A stretch of 64,000 nucleotides of DNA from Candidatus Gastranaerophilales bacterium (GTDB lineage: Bacteria; Cyanobacteriota; Vampirovibrionia; Gastranaerophilales; Gastranaerophilaceae), in assembly GCA_944325865.1 (NCBI GenBank), contig CALVBS010000006.1, forward strand, positions 62,001-126,000. Direction: 5' to 3'. The position numbers and the translations under genes are program-made. This document shows positions 35,495 through 44,802 of this stretch, in pieces (position 1 is the stretch's first letter; every line of letters begins with the position of its first letter). Below the pieces are notes generated by a model. That model did not search any database. It saw only the letters and a program-made list of their open reading frames with translations, and was not told where the DNA came from.

Positions 35495-36562
35495 TTAATA
35501 TTTCTCCTTTAACATATCAGATAAATTTTTGGTTAATTTCATGGCTTTTTCTGCCAAAGTTTCACTTAAAGAGCCTGCACCGCAGGAAGGTGAAATAATG
35601 GAATTTTCTATAATAAGTTTCTCATCTATTCCTTTTTTAGTCAAATAACTGATTGCCTGTTTGAATTTATTCTCCAATTCCGCTAAATCAGTGTGTTCCA
35701 GGGCTTCTTTATCCAGTGTCGGAACAACTCCCCAGGCAATTTTTCCGCCATTATTAAGAAAGTCGTTGACAGTTTTATTGAATAAACTCAAATTCTGAGC
35801 AAAAGAATATGCATCCAGATTAATTATATCAACTCCGCTTGAAATAGGAACCGACCAATCGCATTTTCCGCAGCAGTGTATTGCACTTAATGCCCCGTTT
35901 GCGTGCAAAATGTCCGTAATTTCTTTGAACATTTCAATAACTTCATTTTGTGAAATCGTTACGAATGCGGATGTCCCTAGTTGTGAGATTGAAGGTTCAT
36001 CAATGAAAATTATCGGAGTTGCTGCAGGATTGGCGTTTTTAATCTGTTTAATCTGCCATAATGCTTTTATCGTGAGCGTTTTTATTATTATTTCTTTTAG
36101 TGTTTCATCATAAATTGCACATTTGCCGTCTTTATCAACCAGAGTTGTTGCAAGTGTGAAAGGCCCTACAATCTGTCCTTTTGCAAAATGTGGTTTATAT
36201 TCTTTTATTAATTCGATAAATTTTGGAAAGGATGAAGAAAATTCAGCACTCACTGCATATTTATCCAGAATATCGGAATTTATGTCGGAAACAATTTCTT
36301 CATAGTCCATAAAGAATTGTTCCAAATCTTCAAAAAATTCATCATATTCCGTGTCAAGATAATCTTTTCCTAAAAAAAATGAAGGCATTTTCTCCAGAAA
36401 CTGGATAATCATGTCTTCATTTTTACTTATTTTTGTAAGCTGCGGCCAGAAAGGAATTGTTTTAAAATATTTTTCTACAACCGCCATTGCTTCATCAAGG
36501 TTTTTATGAGGCAGAGAGCCTATAGCCAGACAATTAAGTTTTAATTCCGACAACTCTCCCAT
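35495..36562 (-). CDS. UROD/MetE-like (cobalamin-independent methyltransferase superfamily) protein
   Basis: 355 residues, TIM-barrel family. CLAIGSLPHKNLDEAM at the N-terminus is typical of methionine-synthase-like UROD/MetE proteins. IFIDEPSISQLG, HCCGKCDW and ISPSCGAGSL supply the Glu/His/Cys residues expected at a zinc thiol-methyltransfer site. It lacks the length of true MetE. It might move methyl groups between a corrinoid or folate and a thiol. It is the second gene of the operon, 13 bp after rplI. Confidence 0.75.
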   Translation of the reverse strand: MGELSELKLNCLAIGSLPHKNLDEAMAVVEKYFKTIPFWPQLTKISKNEDMIIQFLEKMPSFFLGKDYLDTEYDEFFEDLEQFFMDYEEIVSDINSDILDKYAVSAEFSSSFPKFIELIKEYKPHFAKGQIVGPFTLATTLVDKDGKCAIYDETLKEIIIKTLTIKALWQIKQIKNANPAATPIIFIDEPSISQLGTSAFVTISQNEVIEMFKEITDILHANGALSAIHCCGKCDWSVPISSGVDIINLDAYSFAQNLSLFNKTVNDFLNNGGKIAWGVVPTLDKEALEHTDLAELENKFKQAISYLTKKGIDEKLIIENSIISPSCGAGSLSETLAEKAMKLTKNLSDMLKEKY

Positions 36563-36575
36563 TCGCCTTTATTAC

Positions 36576-37073
36576 CTATGCTTCAGTAGATTCTGTTTCT
36601 TCTTCGATTGCTTCTTTTACAACTTCAGAGGCTGTTACAGTTACTTTTAATTCTGTTTTAACTTTAGATGTTAATTTAATAAGCATTGTGTATTCACCGA
36701 TTTTGTTGATAGGAGCGTTCAAAGAAACATTTTTTCTGTCAACTTCAATGCCTGATTGAGCTTTTAATTCTTCAGCTAATTTTTTAGTAGTGATTGTACC
36801 GAATAATTTACCTGATTCACCGGCTTTTGCACTTAATTTTAATTCAGCAAATTTTTCAATTTTTTCAGCAAGTTCAAGAGCTTCTTTGTGTAATTTTTCC
36901 TGTTTAGCTTTGATTCTTGCAAGGTTTTGTTCACGGTTTTGCAAAGCACCTTCAGTTGCAATTTCTGCAGCATTTTGCGGAATTAAAAAGTTTCTTGCGT
37001 AACCGTCTTTAACGTTTACCAAATCACCTGCTTCACCGAGGTTTTGGACATCTTTTTTTAATATAACCTGCAT
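36576..37073 (-). CDS. rplI: 50S ribosomal protein L9
   Basis: 165 residues. N-terminal MQVILKKDVQNLGEAGDLVNVKDGYARN (quoted as QVILKKDVQNLGEAGD and VKDGYARNFLIP), central helix, C-terminal domain with GKLFGTITTKKLAEEL. L9 binds 23S rRNA at the L1 stalk base. The open frame extends 43 codons upstream, but the ATG at 37073 has AAGGAG and matches the family start. An acidic tail (EEETESTEA) extends beyond the usual end. It leads the operon with the UROD/CooC/folD genes. Confidence 0.96.
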   Translation of the reverse strand: MQVILKKDVQNLGEAGDLVNVKDGYARNFLIPQNAAEIATEGALQNREQNLARIKAKQEKLHKEALELAEKIEKFAELKLSAKAGESGKLFGTITTKKLAEELKAQSGIEVDRKNVSLNAPINKIGEYTMLIKLTSKVKTELKVTVTASEVVKEAIEEETESTEA

Positions 37074-37218
37074 TTTATTTCTCCTTTTTCTATTTATATT
37101 TCTAACATGTAAGCAAATGTTACAATAAACATGCCGATTTGTCGAGATAATTTTAACAAAAGTTATAATAAGGGATAATTTAAATGTTAAATAATGTAAC
37201 AAAAGTCTCCGTTATTTT

Positions 37219-37246
37219 TAAAGTTTTTAAACATTAACGCCGTAAT
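37219..37246 (+). promoter_or_regulatory. Sigma28-like promoter candidate upstream of the 566-aa SASQAR protein
   Basis: TAAAGTTT (37219-37226), 12 bp, GCCGTAAT (37239-37246), compared with the FliA consensus TAAAGTTT-N11-GCCGATAA. The paralogue at 55161 has the same arrangement with ACCGATAA. Placed 55 bp before the start codon. No flagellar gene is seen here. Confidence 0.4.
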
Positions 37247-37300
37247 ACTATATGTACGACCAGGAAAATGTTACTAATTCGAAAGGAATAAGATTCAAAA

Positions 37301-39001
37301 ATGGGTTTATCAGCTTCACAAGCAAGATTATTGACCATAACAGCCAGAAAATCTGACTGTGAATATGAATCTATGCGGTTATCTCACCAGAAAATCGCAT
37401 TATCCCGTGATATGAATATAGTTTCAGAAGAATATCAAAATTCGCTTGATCAGACTAAACTGATGTGGGATTTCTACGGTAATGATTCTCAGGCAAATGA
37501 TTTGAATTATAATCTTTTGATGAGTCCTTCCGCATTGAATAACTTTACTCCTACACCTTTAACGGATACGGCGGGCAGAGTTGTTCTGTCTCCGGAACTT
37601 GCAGCAGCTGCAAGAGCTGCTAACATTCCGCAGGAAGGTATGGATGGACTTCCTTCTTCAAATGTCAGAAATACATTTATAGAAGCACTCGGTAAAAACG
37701 GTGTTATTACCACTACAATGGCTGAAAATATTCAAAGAACCACTTATAACCAGCTTGCTGGTGTTGGTTCGGCTGATCTTGTCAATGTCACTATTGAGCA
37801 GTTGACACTTCCTGATCTGGTATCAAGATATTTTTCTGATGTCGAAATTGATGTTACAGATCTGCTTTTAGACGTAGGCGGTTCAAATTTGGCTTTAATT
37901 ATTCAGGATAAAGACGGTAATCAGTTGGGGCAAATTAACGGTGATGATGAAAATGGCGGAGATGCATCATGTGACTTTGTTATCGATGGTGAAAACATTC
38001 ATATTGATGCTCGTCATTTGACACTTGATCAGTTCTTTAATTCGGATTACAGAATCAGTATTGTTGGTACATGCTGGGATAATGAGGATTTAGAGGGCAA
38101 AAACGGACTTTATGACTGGTCTGTAGTTGATAAAGTTGCAACTTCAACTCTTTGGGATGCTATATTTGAAACTGTAACAAATACATTATCGACAGGTGAT
38201 GAATATACAGATGCGGCTTTGGGTTATGCTCAAAATAAAATTATTGAGATGCTTGAAAGCTTGTCTTACGTTGATCAAGACGGTAATCAAGTTATTGATT
38301 ATTCAAATGCCGCATACAAAAATTCACATAAGAAAGAAAAGAGTGATAAAATAACCAGTTGGCTTAAAAATGAAGTTCATGATTATATAGGATATGTTTT
38401 CGAAGAAAACAGAAAAGGCAAGTATAACTCCGGCTACGGGGTAAACGTATCATATATGTCACAGGCATATTTGACATACTTTGCAATGTATATGGAAGGT
38501 ATTTCTAATTCAAGCTATAATGTTGATAAATTATATGAACAGAGTCACTTGATTGATAATTTCTTTGAATTTGATGTAATCACAGGAGCCGATACTTCAG
38601 GTGATAACATGCAGATTGCAGGCTTCTATGATGCATTGTTTAACCAAATTTGTATCCAGGGCTGGGTTGAAAATGATCAGGTTAATGACCAGGAATATGT
38701 TCAACAAATGATTAAAGACGGTGCAATGTACCTTTCAAGTATTGCGGATGACGGGTTCTATTATCAGGATAATTATTCTACAAATACATACATAAAAGAA
38801 GTAACAGATGAATCAAAGATTGCTCAGGCGGAGGCTAAATATAACAGAGAAAAAGAAAAAATTAACTATAAAGAAAATATTCTGGATATGAAGATGAAAA
38901 ATCTTGATACTGAAATTTCAGCACTGACAACAGAATATGATACGGTTAAATCGGTTATAACCAAGAATATCGAAAAATCATTTAAGCGGTATGATGCATA
39001 A
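37301..39001 (+). CDS. SASQAR-family protein, 566 aa, unknown function
   Basis: Starts MGLSASQARLLTITARKSD, matched closely by the protein at 55161 (MGMSASQARFLGLTARKTN), and shares a coiled-coil N-terminus of about 55 residues. The middle is a large polar, aspartate-rich region (VGGSNLALIIQDKDGNQLG onward) without recognised motif. The end is a coiled coil closing with KNLDTEISALTTEYD and TKNIEKSFKRYDA. No signal peptide. Coiled coils at both ends with a variable middle recall flagellar hook/filament-type or type-III-type secreted proteins, but this is structural analogy only. AAAGGA is unusually far (13 nt) from the ATG, as in the paralogue. Confidence 0.75.
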   Translation: MGLSASQARLLTITARKSDCEYESMRLSHQKIALSRDMNIVSEEYQNSLDQTKLMWDFYGNDSQANDLNYNLLMSPSALNNFTPTPLTDTAGRVVLSPELAAAARAANIPQEGMDGLPSSNVRNTFIEALGKNGVITTTMAENIQRTTYNQLAGVGSADLVNVTIEQLTLPDLVSRYFSDVEIDVTDLLLDVGGSNLALIIQDKDGNQLGQINGDDENGGDASCDFVIDGENIHIDARHLTLDQFFNSDYRISIVGTCWDNEDLEGKNGLYDWSVVDKVATSTLWDAIFETVTNTLSTGDEYTDAALGYAQNKIIEMLESLSYVDQDGNQVIDYSNAAYKNSHKKEKSDKITSWLKNEVHDYIGYVFEENRKGKYNSGYGVNVSYMSQAYLTYFAMYMEGISNSSYNVDKLYEQSHLIDNFFEFDVITGADTSGDNMQIAGFYDALFNQICIQGWVENDQVNDQEYVQQMIKDGAMYLSSIADDGFYYQDNYSTNTYIKEVTDESKIAQAEAKYNREKEKINYKENILDMKMKNLDTEISALTTEYDTVKSVITKNIEKSFKRYDA

Positions 39002-39030
39002 AAGAATACATAATTGTTTATATAAATAAA

Positions 39031-39060
39031 GAAAAAGGCGGATATTATATCCGCCTTGCT
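39031..39060. terminator. Terminator between convergent genes
   Basis: AAGGCGGATAT pairs with ATATCCGCCTT. On the minus strand it is followed by TTTTTC, better for the R3H gene than for the plus-strand gene, which gets only TTGCTT. Confidence 0.7.
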
Positions 39061-39074
39061 TGACATGTAAATTT

Positions 39075-40697
39075 TTAGCCTAATTTTTCTTCAAAGTCTT
39101 TGCCGCCGACTATTTTCAAGTGTCTTTGTGAACCTTCGCCAACACTTTTGCTTGTCAGATTATGCTGTTCGACGAGTTCGTGCTGAAGTTTTCTTATTTG
39201 CTGGTTTTGTGGCTGTAACTCAATGTTTTCTGCACCGGCAAGAATTTTATTGATTGCTGCTTTTGCCTCATCCAGAGCTCTTTCTGCATCATCATAGTAT
39301 CCTTGGAGTGTTTCTGATGTCTCGGATACCTGTAGTGCATCTTTCAGAACTTTCTGAATTTGTGCCATGGAATTTGTTTTAATAAAGAATATTTGCAGTC
39401 TGTAATCATTAGCAGTACTAAGAATTTTTGCTCCGCCTTTTGCAAAATTTTTATGAGCAATTACAATATCAGCATCATCTATATTTCTTGTGATTTCAGC
39501 TTTCAAGTCCAACCTTTCTATAACTTTTTCTACAATGCTTCTTGAAACAGCATAAAGATAAATTTTCTTTAAATCCTTAACCTCATCAACATATTTTTGC
39601 CTTGAAAAGTTGAATTTAAGACTGTCTGAAGGCTGAATTTTCTGTTCAAGTTTATTGATTTGTTCAGTTATTGAAGGTTCTGCTTTATGTTCCTGTTTGG
39701 GTTCCTGTGGTGTTTCGTAAGTTTTGTCAACTTTTCGAATTTCAGGCCGGATAGGCCAGCCTCTTAGAATGTAATCCACTGCTTCTGCTGTATCTTTATA
39801 GACAGCAAGCGTATTTCTGTCAAGAATTTCTATTACAATATCAAATGTCGGTTGTTTTTCTCTTTCAAGAACAGTTTTTTGAGATGCTCTGCGTCTTGCT
39901 TCATCGTCGCCGAGTGTAACTGACTGAATTCCACCGACCAGATCTGATAATGTCGGGTTTTTAATAAGGCTTTCAAGAGAATTTCCGTGGGCGGTTGCAA
40001 TCAGCATCACACCTCTTTCCGCAATGGTTCTTGCTGCCTGTGCTTCTTCTTCAGTACCGATTTCATCGACAACAATAACCTCAGGTGTGTGATTTTCAAC
40101 CGCCTCAATCATAATATCTTTCTGATATTGAGGTTGTGTTACCTGCATACGTCTGGCATGTCCGATTGCGGGATGAGGAGTGTCCCCGTCACCTGCGATT
40201 TCGTTTGATGTATCCACAACCACAACACGTTTTCCTAATTCATCGGCTACAAGTCTTGAAATTTCTCTTAATTTAGTAGTTTTGCCAACCCCCGGACGTC
40301 CCAAAAATAAAATACTTTTGTTCATCATACAAATATCTTTTATACAAGCAATGGTCCCCGTAACAACTCTTCCGATTCTGCAGGTAAGACCTATCACTTT
40401 TCCCTGACGGTTTCTTATTGCACTGATTCTGTGAAGTGTTCCGGGGATTCCGGATCGGTTGTCGGAAGTAAATTCCTGTATTCGGCAGGTGATATAATCA
40501 ATATCTTCGGAATTAACGGTATCGTTCCCCAGATATTCTATCTTGCCGTCTGCATGACGAATCTCGGGCGTTCGGCCGATGTCCAGAACTATCTCTATCA
40601 CATCGTCCATACGGTCATAATCTACATATTGTCTTACCTTATCCGGTAAAATCTCCAGTAGTTTGTTCAAATCATTTTGAAATTGCAGGTTACTCAT
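39075..40697 (-). CDS. R3H domain-containing AAA ATPase (Ycf45-like)
   Basis: 540 residues. N-terminal region begins NDLNKLLEILPDKVRQYVD, then an AAA/SpoIIIAA-type ATPase with Walker A LGRPGVGKTTKLRE (about 132-145), VVVVDTSNEIAGDGD, Walker B VIVVDEIGTEEEAQAAR and ATAHGNSLESLIKNP. The C-terminal R3H nucleic-acid-binding motif is at HNLTSKSVGEGSQRHLKIV. This architecture is found in Cyanobacteria (and as plastid Ycf45) and supports the proposed phylogeny. Function is not established; single-stranded nucleic-acid binding is expected. GAAAGGCG precedes the start. Confidence 0.9.
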   Translation of the reverse strand: MSNLQFQNDLNKLLEILPDKVRQYVDYDRMDDVIEIVLDIGRTPEIRHADGKIEYLGNDTVNSEDIDYITCRIQEFTSDNRSGIPGTLHRISAIRNRQGKVIGLTCRIGRVVTGTIACIKDICMMNKSILFLGRPGVGKTTKLREISRLVADELGKRVVVVDTSNEIAGDGDTPHPAIGHARRMQVTQPQYQKDIMIEAVENHTPEVIVVDEIGTEEEAQAARTIAERGVMLIATAHGNSLESLIKNPTLSDLVGGIQSVTLGDDEARRRASQKTVLEREKQPTFDIVIEILDRNTLAVYKDTAEAVDYILRGWPIRPEIRKVDKTYETPQEPKQEHKAEPSITEQINKLEQKIQPSDSLKFNFSRQKYVDEVKDLKKIYLYAVSRSIVEKVIERLDLKAEITRNIDDADIVIAHKNFAKGGAKILSTANDYRLQIFFIKTNSMAQIQKVLKDALQVSETSETLQGYYDDAERALDEAKAAINKILAGAENIELQPQNQQIRKLQHELVEQHNLTSKSVGEGSQRHLKIVGGKDFEEKLG

Positions 40698-41011
40698 TTT
40701 CTTTTTCGCCTTTCTATTTTGGATATTATATATACAAAATATGATTATTGGCTATGTAGATTATATATTTTTCTCTCCACTTATATTATATCATTTTTTG
40801 GAGTGTTTTTCTTTAAAAATAATACTATAGATGTAGTAAATTTTACAAAACTTAACACTTAAAATAGAGTAAAAGTGTTGATATTACACGCTTTTGGGGT
40901 TTGAGTTTTATAAAAATGACAAAAGTTTCGATATTTTTTTGATTAATTTTATACGGTACACTTTTTTAATATTTCTTAAGAAAGCTATGTTCAATAAATG
41001 AGAAATTTTAA
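40698..41011. other. Intergenic region, 314 bp
   Basis: Very AT-rich. It should hold the promoter of the R3H gene (minus strand). AACACTT (40852-40858) and AAGTGTT, 14 bases on, form a weak hairpin that could end the XRE transcript (minus strand), but the T-run is poor. I see no gene here. Confidence 0.4.
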
Positions 41012-41323
41012 TTATAGTTCACAGGCCATTTTATATAAATAATTTAATTTTTTATTATCCAGAGTTTCAATGATTGCAGAAATGTTTTTTATAATTTCTT
41101 CTCTTGGCAGTTCATTCTTAAAATCGAACAAATCCGAATATGTAATATTAAGGGTCAAGCATAATCTTTCAATTAGATCGGACGAAGGAAAACTTCTTGC
41201 GGTTTCAATAAAAGAGATATGACGCGGTGCTACGTCAACAAGTTCAGCAAGCTGTTCCTGTGTCAGGCCTCGTTTTTTACGGATTTCTTTAAGTTTGGAC
41301 GCAAAAGCTTTTTTTAGACTCAT
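41012..41323 (-). CDS. XRE-family regulator paired with pseudopilin, 103 aa
   Basis: HTH: ASKLKEIRKKRGLTQEQLAE, APRHISFIETARSFPSSDLI and LCLTLNITYSDLFDFK, followed by a short helical tail. It aligns along its length with the regulator at 33052, including the LFDF end of the HTH. It is divergent from the pseudopilin gene at 41456; the 132-bp region between contains two perfect 14-bp direct repeats around a consensus promoter, the likely operators. AAGAGGA precedes the start. Confidence 0.9.
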   Translation of the reverse strand: MSLKKAFASKLKEIRKKRGLTQEQLAELVDVAPRHISFIETARSFPSSDLIERLCLTLNITYSDLFDFKNELPREEIIKNISAIIETLDNKKLNYLYKMACEL

Positions 41324-41374
41324 ATTATCCTCTTTGTCTTAATATTAAGTACAATTTTGATATCTTAACAGGAC

Positions 41375-41441
41375 ATTAAAGGTAATAAATTATTGACAAT
41401 AATAGAAATATAATCTATATTTTCTATATTAAAGGTAATAA
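41375..41441. promoter_or_regulatory. Two perfect 14-bp direct repeats, candidate XRE operators
   Basis: ATTAAAGGTAATAA at 41375-41388 and again at 41428-41441, 53 bp apart centre to centre (about five helical turns), one just upstream of the -35 and one just past the -10. Confidence 0.6.
41393..41421 (+). promoter_or_regulatory. Consensus promoter of the 41.5-kb pseudopilin gene
   Basis: TTGACA (41393-41398), 17-bp spacer, TATATT (41416-41421). It lies between the two 14-bp direct repeats. Confidence 0.65.
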
Positions 41442-41455
41442 TAGGAGGCTAATTT

Positions 41456-42229
41456 ATGAAAAAGAACATAGAATTTATACTGACAGAGTTTTTACCACAC
41501 TCTGCAGTTAGCTGCAGGTCTGCATTCACATTGGCTGAAGTTCTGATAACTCTTGGTATAATTGGTGTTGTGGCAGCAATGACACTTCCTTCGGTGATTA
41601 ATGACTATAGACATAAAGAATTTGTTGTAAGAGCAAAAAAATCTGCATCAATTTTAACTAATGCACTTATGGCTGTTCAGGCAGAATATGGTGAGACTGA
41701 TTATTCAAACATTTTTGAATCTAAAAATGGTGAGGAAACCACGGATATTCTGGCAAAACATTTGAAAGTTATAAAAAGATGCAGGGCAGGAGAAAAAGGC
41801 TGCCATGATTCTCCAATAAAGTATGCATCGCCGCGTGATAATGATGGCAGTGGTACCGCAGGATATTGGAGCAAAAACGGTTTATCAAACAACTGGCAGC
41901 TGGTGTTGACGGATGGCAGTATTATTCAAATTACTAAATATTCAACCTGCAAAAGAACTTTTATATATAATGTTACCGATGAAAACGGTAATGTTGTAAC
42001 CGATGAAGAAGGTAATATAATGCAAGCCGAAGGGGTCGGGCATTCCTGTTTTGATTTGACGGTTGACACAAACGGTAACAAAGGGCCTAATCAAATTGGA
42101 ATGGATGTGTTCGGAATTTTTGTTGATCCGGACGGACCGGAAAAGGGAACACGCGGAGATTTGTGGAATATTTTGTCAGATGAAGAAATTAATGTTGTTC
42201 AATATACTCCCGGAACACCTGTTAAATAA
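41456..42229 (+). CDS. Type IV pilin-like (pseudopilin) protein, long leader
   Basis: 257 residues. The leader of 23 residues ends CRSA, then FTLAEVLITLGIIGVVAAMT; cleavage would be after Ala rather than Gly, which prepilin peptidase tolerates in some pseudopilins. Glu at +5 is kept. The globular part is glycine- and asparagine-rich with several cysteines (KRCRAGEKGCHD). It is homologous to the protein at 32201 in the first about 50 mature residues. AGGAGG precedes the ATG. pheT follows after 89 bp without a clear terminator. Confidence 0.85.
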   Translation: MKKNIEFILTEFLPHSAVSCRSAFTLAEVLITLGIIGVVAAMTLPSVINDYRHKEFVVRAKKSASILTNALMAVQAEYGETDYSNIFESKNGEETTDILAKHLKVIKRCRAGEKGCHDSPIKYASPRDNDGSGTAGYWSKNGLSNNWQLVLTDGSIIQITKYSTCKRTFIYNVTDENGNVVTDEEGNIMQAEGVGHSCFDLTVDTNGNKGPNQIGMDVFGIFVDPDGPEKGTRGDLWNILSDEEINVVQYTPGTPVK

Positions 42230-42318
42230 TTGCACAATGTAAATTTGCATTTTACAACTGATTTATTTTGTTATATCATCAGCGTATAAGTATAATAATT
42301 ATTAAGAGGGAAGTATAA

Positions 42319-44799
42319 ATGCAAGTATCAATTAACTGGTTAAATGAATTCGTAGATTTATCAAATATAGAAGATGAACAAATTGCTCATGAACTTACAA
42401 TGAGTGGTTTGGAGGTTGAGGCTGTCGAAGAAGTAAAACCTCGATTTACGAATATAAAAACAGTTAAGATTGAGAAAATTGATAATCACCCGAATTCCGA
42501 TCATTTACATCTTGTAACGGTTAATACAGGTTCAGGGCTTAAGACTGTTGTTTGCGGTGCTCAAAATATTAAAGAAGGTCAGATTGTTCCTTATGCATCA
42601 GTAGGCAGTCAGGTTCTTGACAGAAAAACCGGTGAAATGTTTACACTTACTCCTGCTGTTATCAGAGGGGTTGAGTCTCAGGGAATGCTTTGCTCTGCGG
42701 ATGAATTAGGCGTTGCAGAACGTAATTATCAGGAAGAAGACGGAATTTTGATTTTGAACAGAATTTTCCCTGATGTGAAAATTGGTGAGAATGTTGAAGA
42801 TGTCCTCGGATTTGAAAAAGATACGGTAATTGATGTTGCTCCTACTGCTAACAGAGGAGATCAAATGTCTGTTATAGGGGTTGCAAGAGAGTTAAGCTCT
42901 TTATTTAATACTCCTTTAAAGTTTTCTCCGCTTGAATCAACCAGAGATTTGTCAACCGATAAGTTTAAGGTTGAAATTATTGATAAAGATGTTTGCAAAT
43001 ATTATTCAATCGGAGTTTTAAAAGATATCAAAATTAAGCCGTCTCCTGATTGGATGCAGAAAAGACTTCTTTCTTCAGGTATTCGTGCAATTAACAATGT
43101 GGTTGATATTACGAACTATGTTCTTCTTGAATACGGAACACCTCTGCATGCATTTGATTTGGACAAATTAAACGGTTATTTATGCGTAAGACGTGCAAAA
43201 GAAGGTGAAAAGCTGGTTACACTTGACGGAGTTGAGAGAACTCTCACCACTGACAGCGTTTTAATTGCTACAAAAGAAGAAGGTGTTTGTCTTGGCGGTG
43301 TATTTGGCGGTGCTAATTCCGAAATTGACGATAATACAACATCAATCGCATTAGAAGCAGCATACTTTACACCTGCAAGCAACAGAAAATCTTCAAGAAG
43401 TGCGGGATACAGAAGTGAAGCGTCTGCAAGATTTGAACGCGGTATTGACATAGAAGCCGTAAAACCTGCTCTTATGCGTGCAATGCAGCTTATGGTTGAG
43501 CTTGCAGATGCAAAAATTGAGGGTGTTGTAGAAGCAGGAAACAATAAACTGGAACCTATTGAAATTACATTGAGATATCCTCAGGTTAAAAGAATTTTAG
43601 GTGTTGAAATTGCTCCGGAAAGGTGTGATTCAATCCTTGAAAAACTCGGTTTTGAAAAACTCGGCGGAAATACTGCGGCAGCAAAGTTTCTTGTACCTTC
43701 ATTCAGAGCATATGATGTCACCCGCGAAATTGATTTAATTGAAGAAATTGCACGTATTAACGGATACGATAAAATAACTCCGACTCTTCCGAACAAAATG
43801 CAGACTCCTGTTGTTACTCTGGAAGAAAAAGTCGCTAAAAAGGTACATGAATTAATGCTTTCTTCCGGTTTGAATGAAATTGTTACAACTTCGTTAATCG
43901 GAAAACCTTTACTTGATAAGTTTATGATTCCCTATGATGATGCAAAAGCTGTTAAAGTATTGAATCCGATTAGTGAAGAATCGGCAATGCTGCGTGAAAC
44001 TCTTGCCGTAAGTATTCTTAACTGTATGAAATATAACTACGATAACGGACAGAAAACTTTCTGGGCATACGAAATAGGTAAAACTTACAGTATTGAAGGT
44101 TTATCGGATGAGAAAAACACCGGTGTTAAAGAAACAAAAGTTCTCGCTGGCGTTTTAACGGGAGATGTTGAAAATTCAAAATGGCAGGTCAAAACTTCTC
44201 CTGATTTTTATACAGTTAAAGGCCTTCTGGAAAAACTATTTGCAGAACTGGGCGTTGAAAAACGTATTAAACTTACGCCGTTTGACAAGTCCCCGCTTGC
44301 ACAGACTCATGCGATTATGCACCCTTACAGAAGTGCTGCGGTGAATATTCTTGGCAAAAATCTTCAAACTATCGGATATTTCGGTCAAATTCATCCGATA
44401 TTGAAAGATAAGATGAAGTTTAATCAGGATGCATTTATTTTCAAAATTGATTTGGATGCACTGATTGCAATAGTGAAAGAAACTACTCCGAGGTTTAAGC
44501 ATCTTCCTCAATATCCGGAAGTTCGACGTGATCTGGCATTTGTTATTAACGAAGATGTTTCTTATGATGATATTCAACGTGTGATAAAAGGCGGAGTTCA
44601 GCAGAATATATTCAAAGGCAGTGAAGTTTTTGATGTATATCACGGCGAAAATATAGAAAAGGGTTACAAGAGTCTTGCATTCAGAATTTATATGCAGGAT
44701 GAAAATGCAACGCTGACAGACGAAGTTATAGATCGTCAGATGCAAAATGTCAGAGAAAAGCTTCAAAAAGCTTATGCTGACATAAGTTTTAGGGAGTAA
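42319..44799 (+). CDS. pheT: Phenylalanyl-tRNA synthetase beta subunit
   Basis: 826 residues. Order: N-terminal ISINWLNEFVDLS-type start (VSINWLNEFVDL here), EMAP-II-like tRNA-binding domain (about 40-150, HPNSDHLHLVTVNTG, VVCGAQNI), B3/B4 editing domain (about 205-390), B5 domain, core, and the FDX-ACB anticodon-binding domain at the end (FKHLPQYPEVRRDLAFVINE). The alpha subunit gene pheS is not next to it, unlike in many bacteria. AGAGGGA precedes the start. A small secreted protein gene follows 3 bp later. Confidence 0.97.
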   Translation: MQVSINWLNEFVDLSNIEDEQIAHELTMSGLEVEAVEEVKPRFTNIKTVKIEKIDNHPNSDHLHLVTVNTGSGLKTVVCGAQNIKEGQIVPYASVGSQVLDRKTGEMFTLTPAVIRGVESQGMLCSADELGVAERNYQEEDGILILNRIFPDVKIGENVEDVLGFEKDTVIDVAPTANRGDQMSVIGVARELSSLFNTPLKFSPLESTRDLSTDKFKVEIIDKDVCKYYSIGVLKDIKIKPSPDWMQKRLLSSGIRAINNVVDITNYVLLEYGTPLHAFDLDKLNGYLCVRRAKEGEKLVTLDGVERTLTTDSVLIATKEEGVCLGGVFGGANSEIDDNTTSIALEAAYFTPASNRKSSRSAGYRSEASARFERGIDIEAVKPALMRAMQLMVELADAKIEGVVEAGNNKLEPIEITLRYPQVKRILGVEIAPERCDSILEKLGFEKLGGNTAAAKFLVPSFRAYDVTREIDLIEEIARINGYDKITPTLPNKMQTPVVTLEEKVAKKVHELMLSSGLNEIVTTSLIGKPLLDKFMIPYDDAKAVKVLNPISEESAMLRETLAVSILNCMKYNYDNGQKTFWAYEIGKTYSIEGLSDEKNTGVKETKVLAGVLTGDVENSKWQVKTSPDFYTVKGLLEKLFAELGVEKRIKLTPFDKSPLAQTHAIMHPYRSAAVNILGKNLQTIGYFGQIHPILKDKMKFNQDAFIFKIDLDALIAIVKETTPRFKHLPQYPEVRRDLAFVINEDVSYDDIQRVIKGGVQQNIFKGSEVFDVYHGENIEKGYKSLAFRIYMQDENATLTDEVIDRQMQNVREKLQKAYADISFRE

Positions 44800-44802
44800 T
44801 CT

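Noticed and set aside
40850-40885. Terminator AACACTT...AAGTGTT downstream of the 41-kb XRE gene
   Set aside because: Long AT loop and no proper T-run; mentioned only under the intergenic region.
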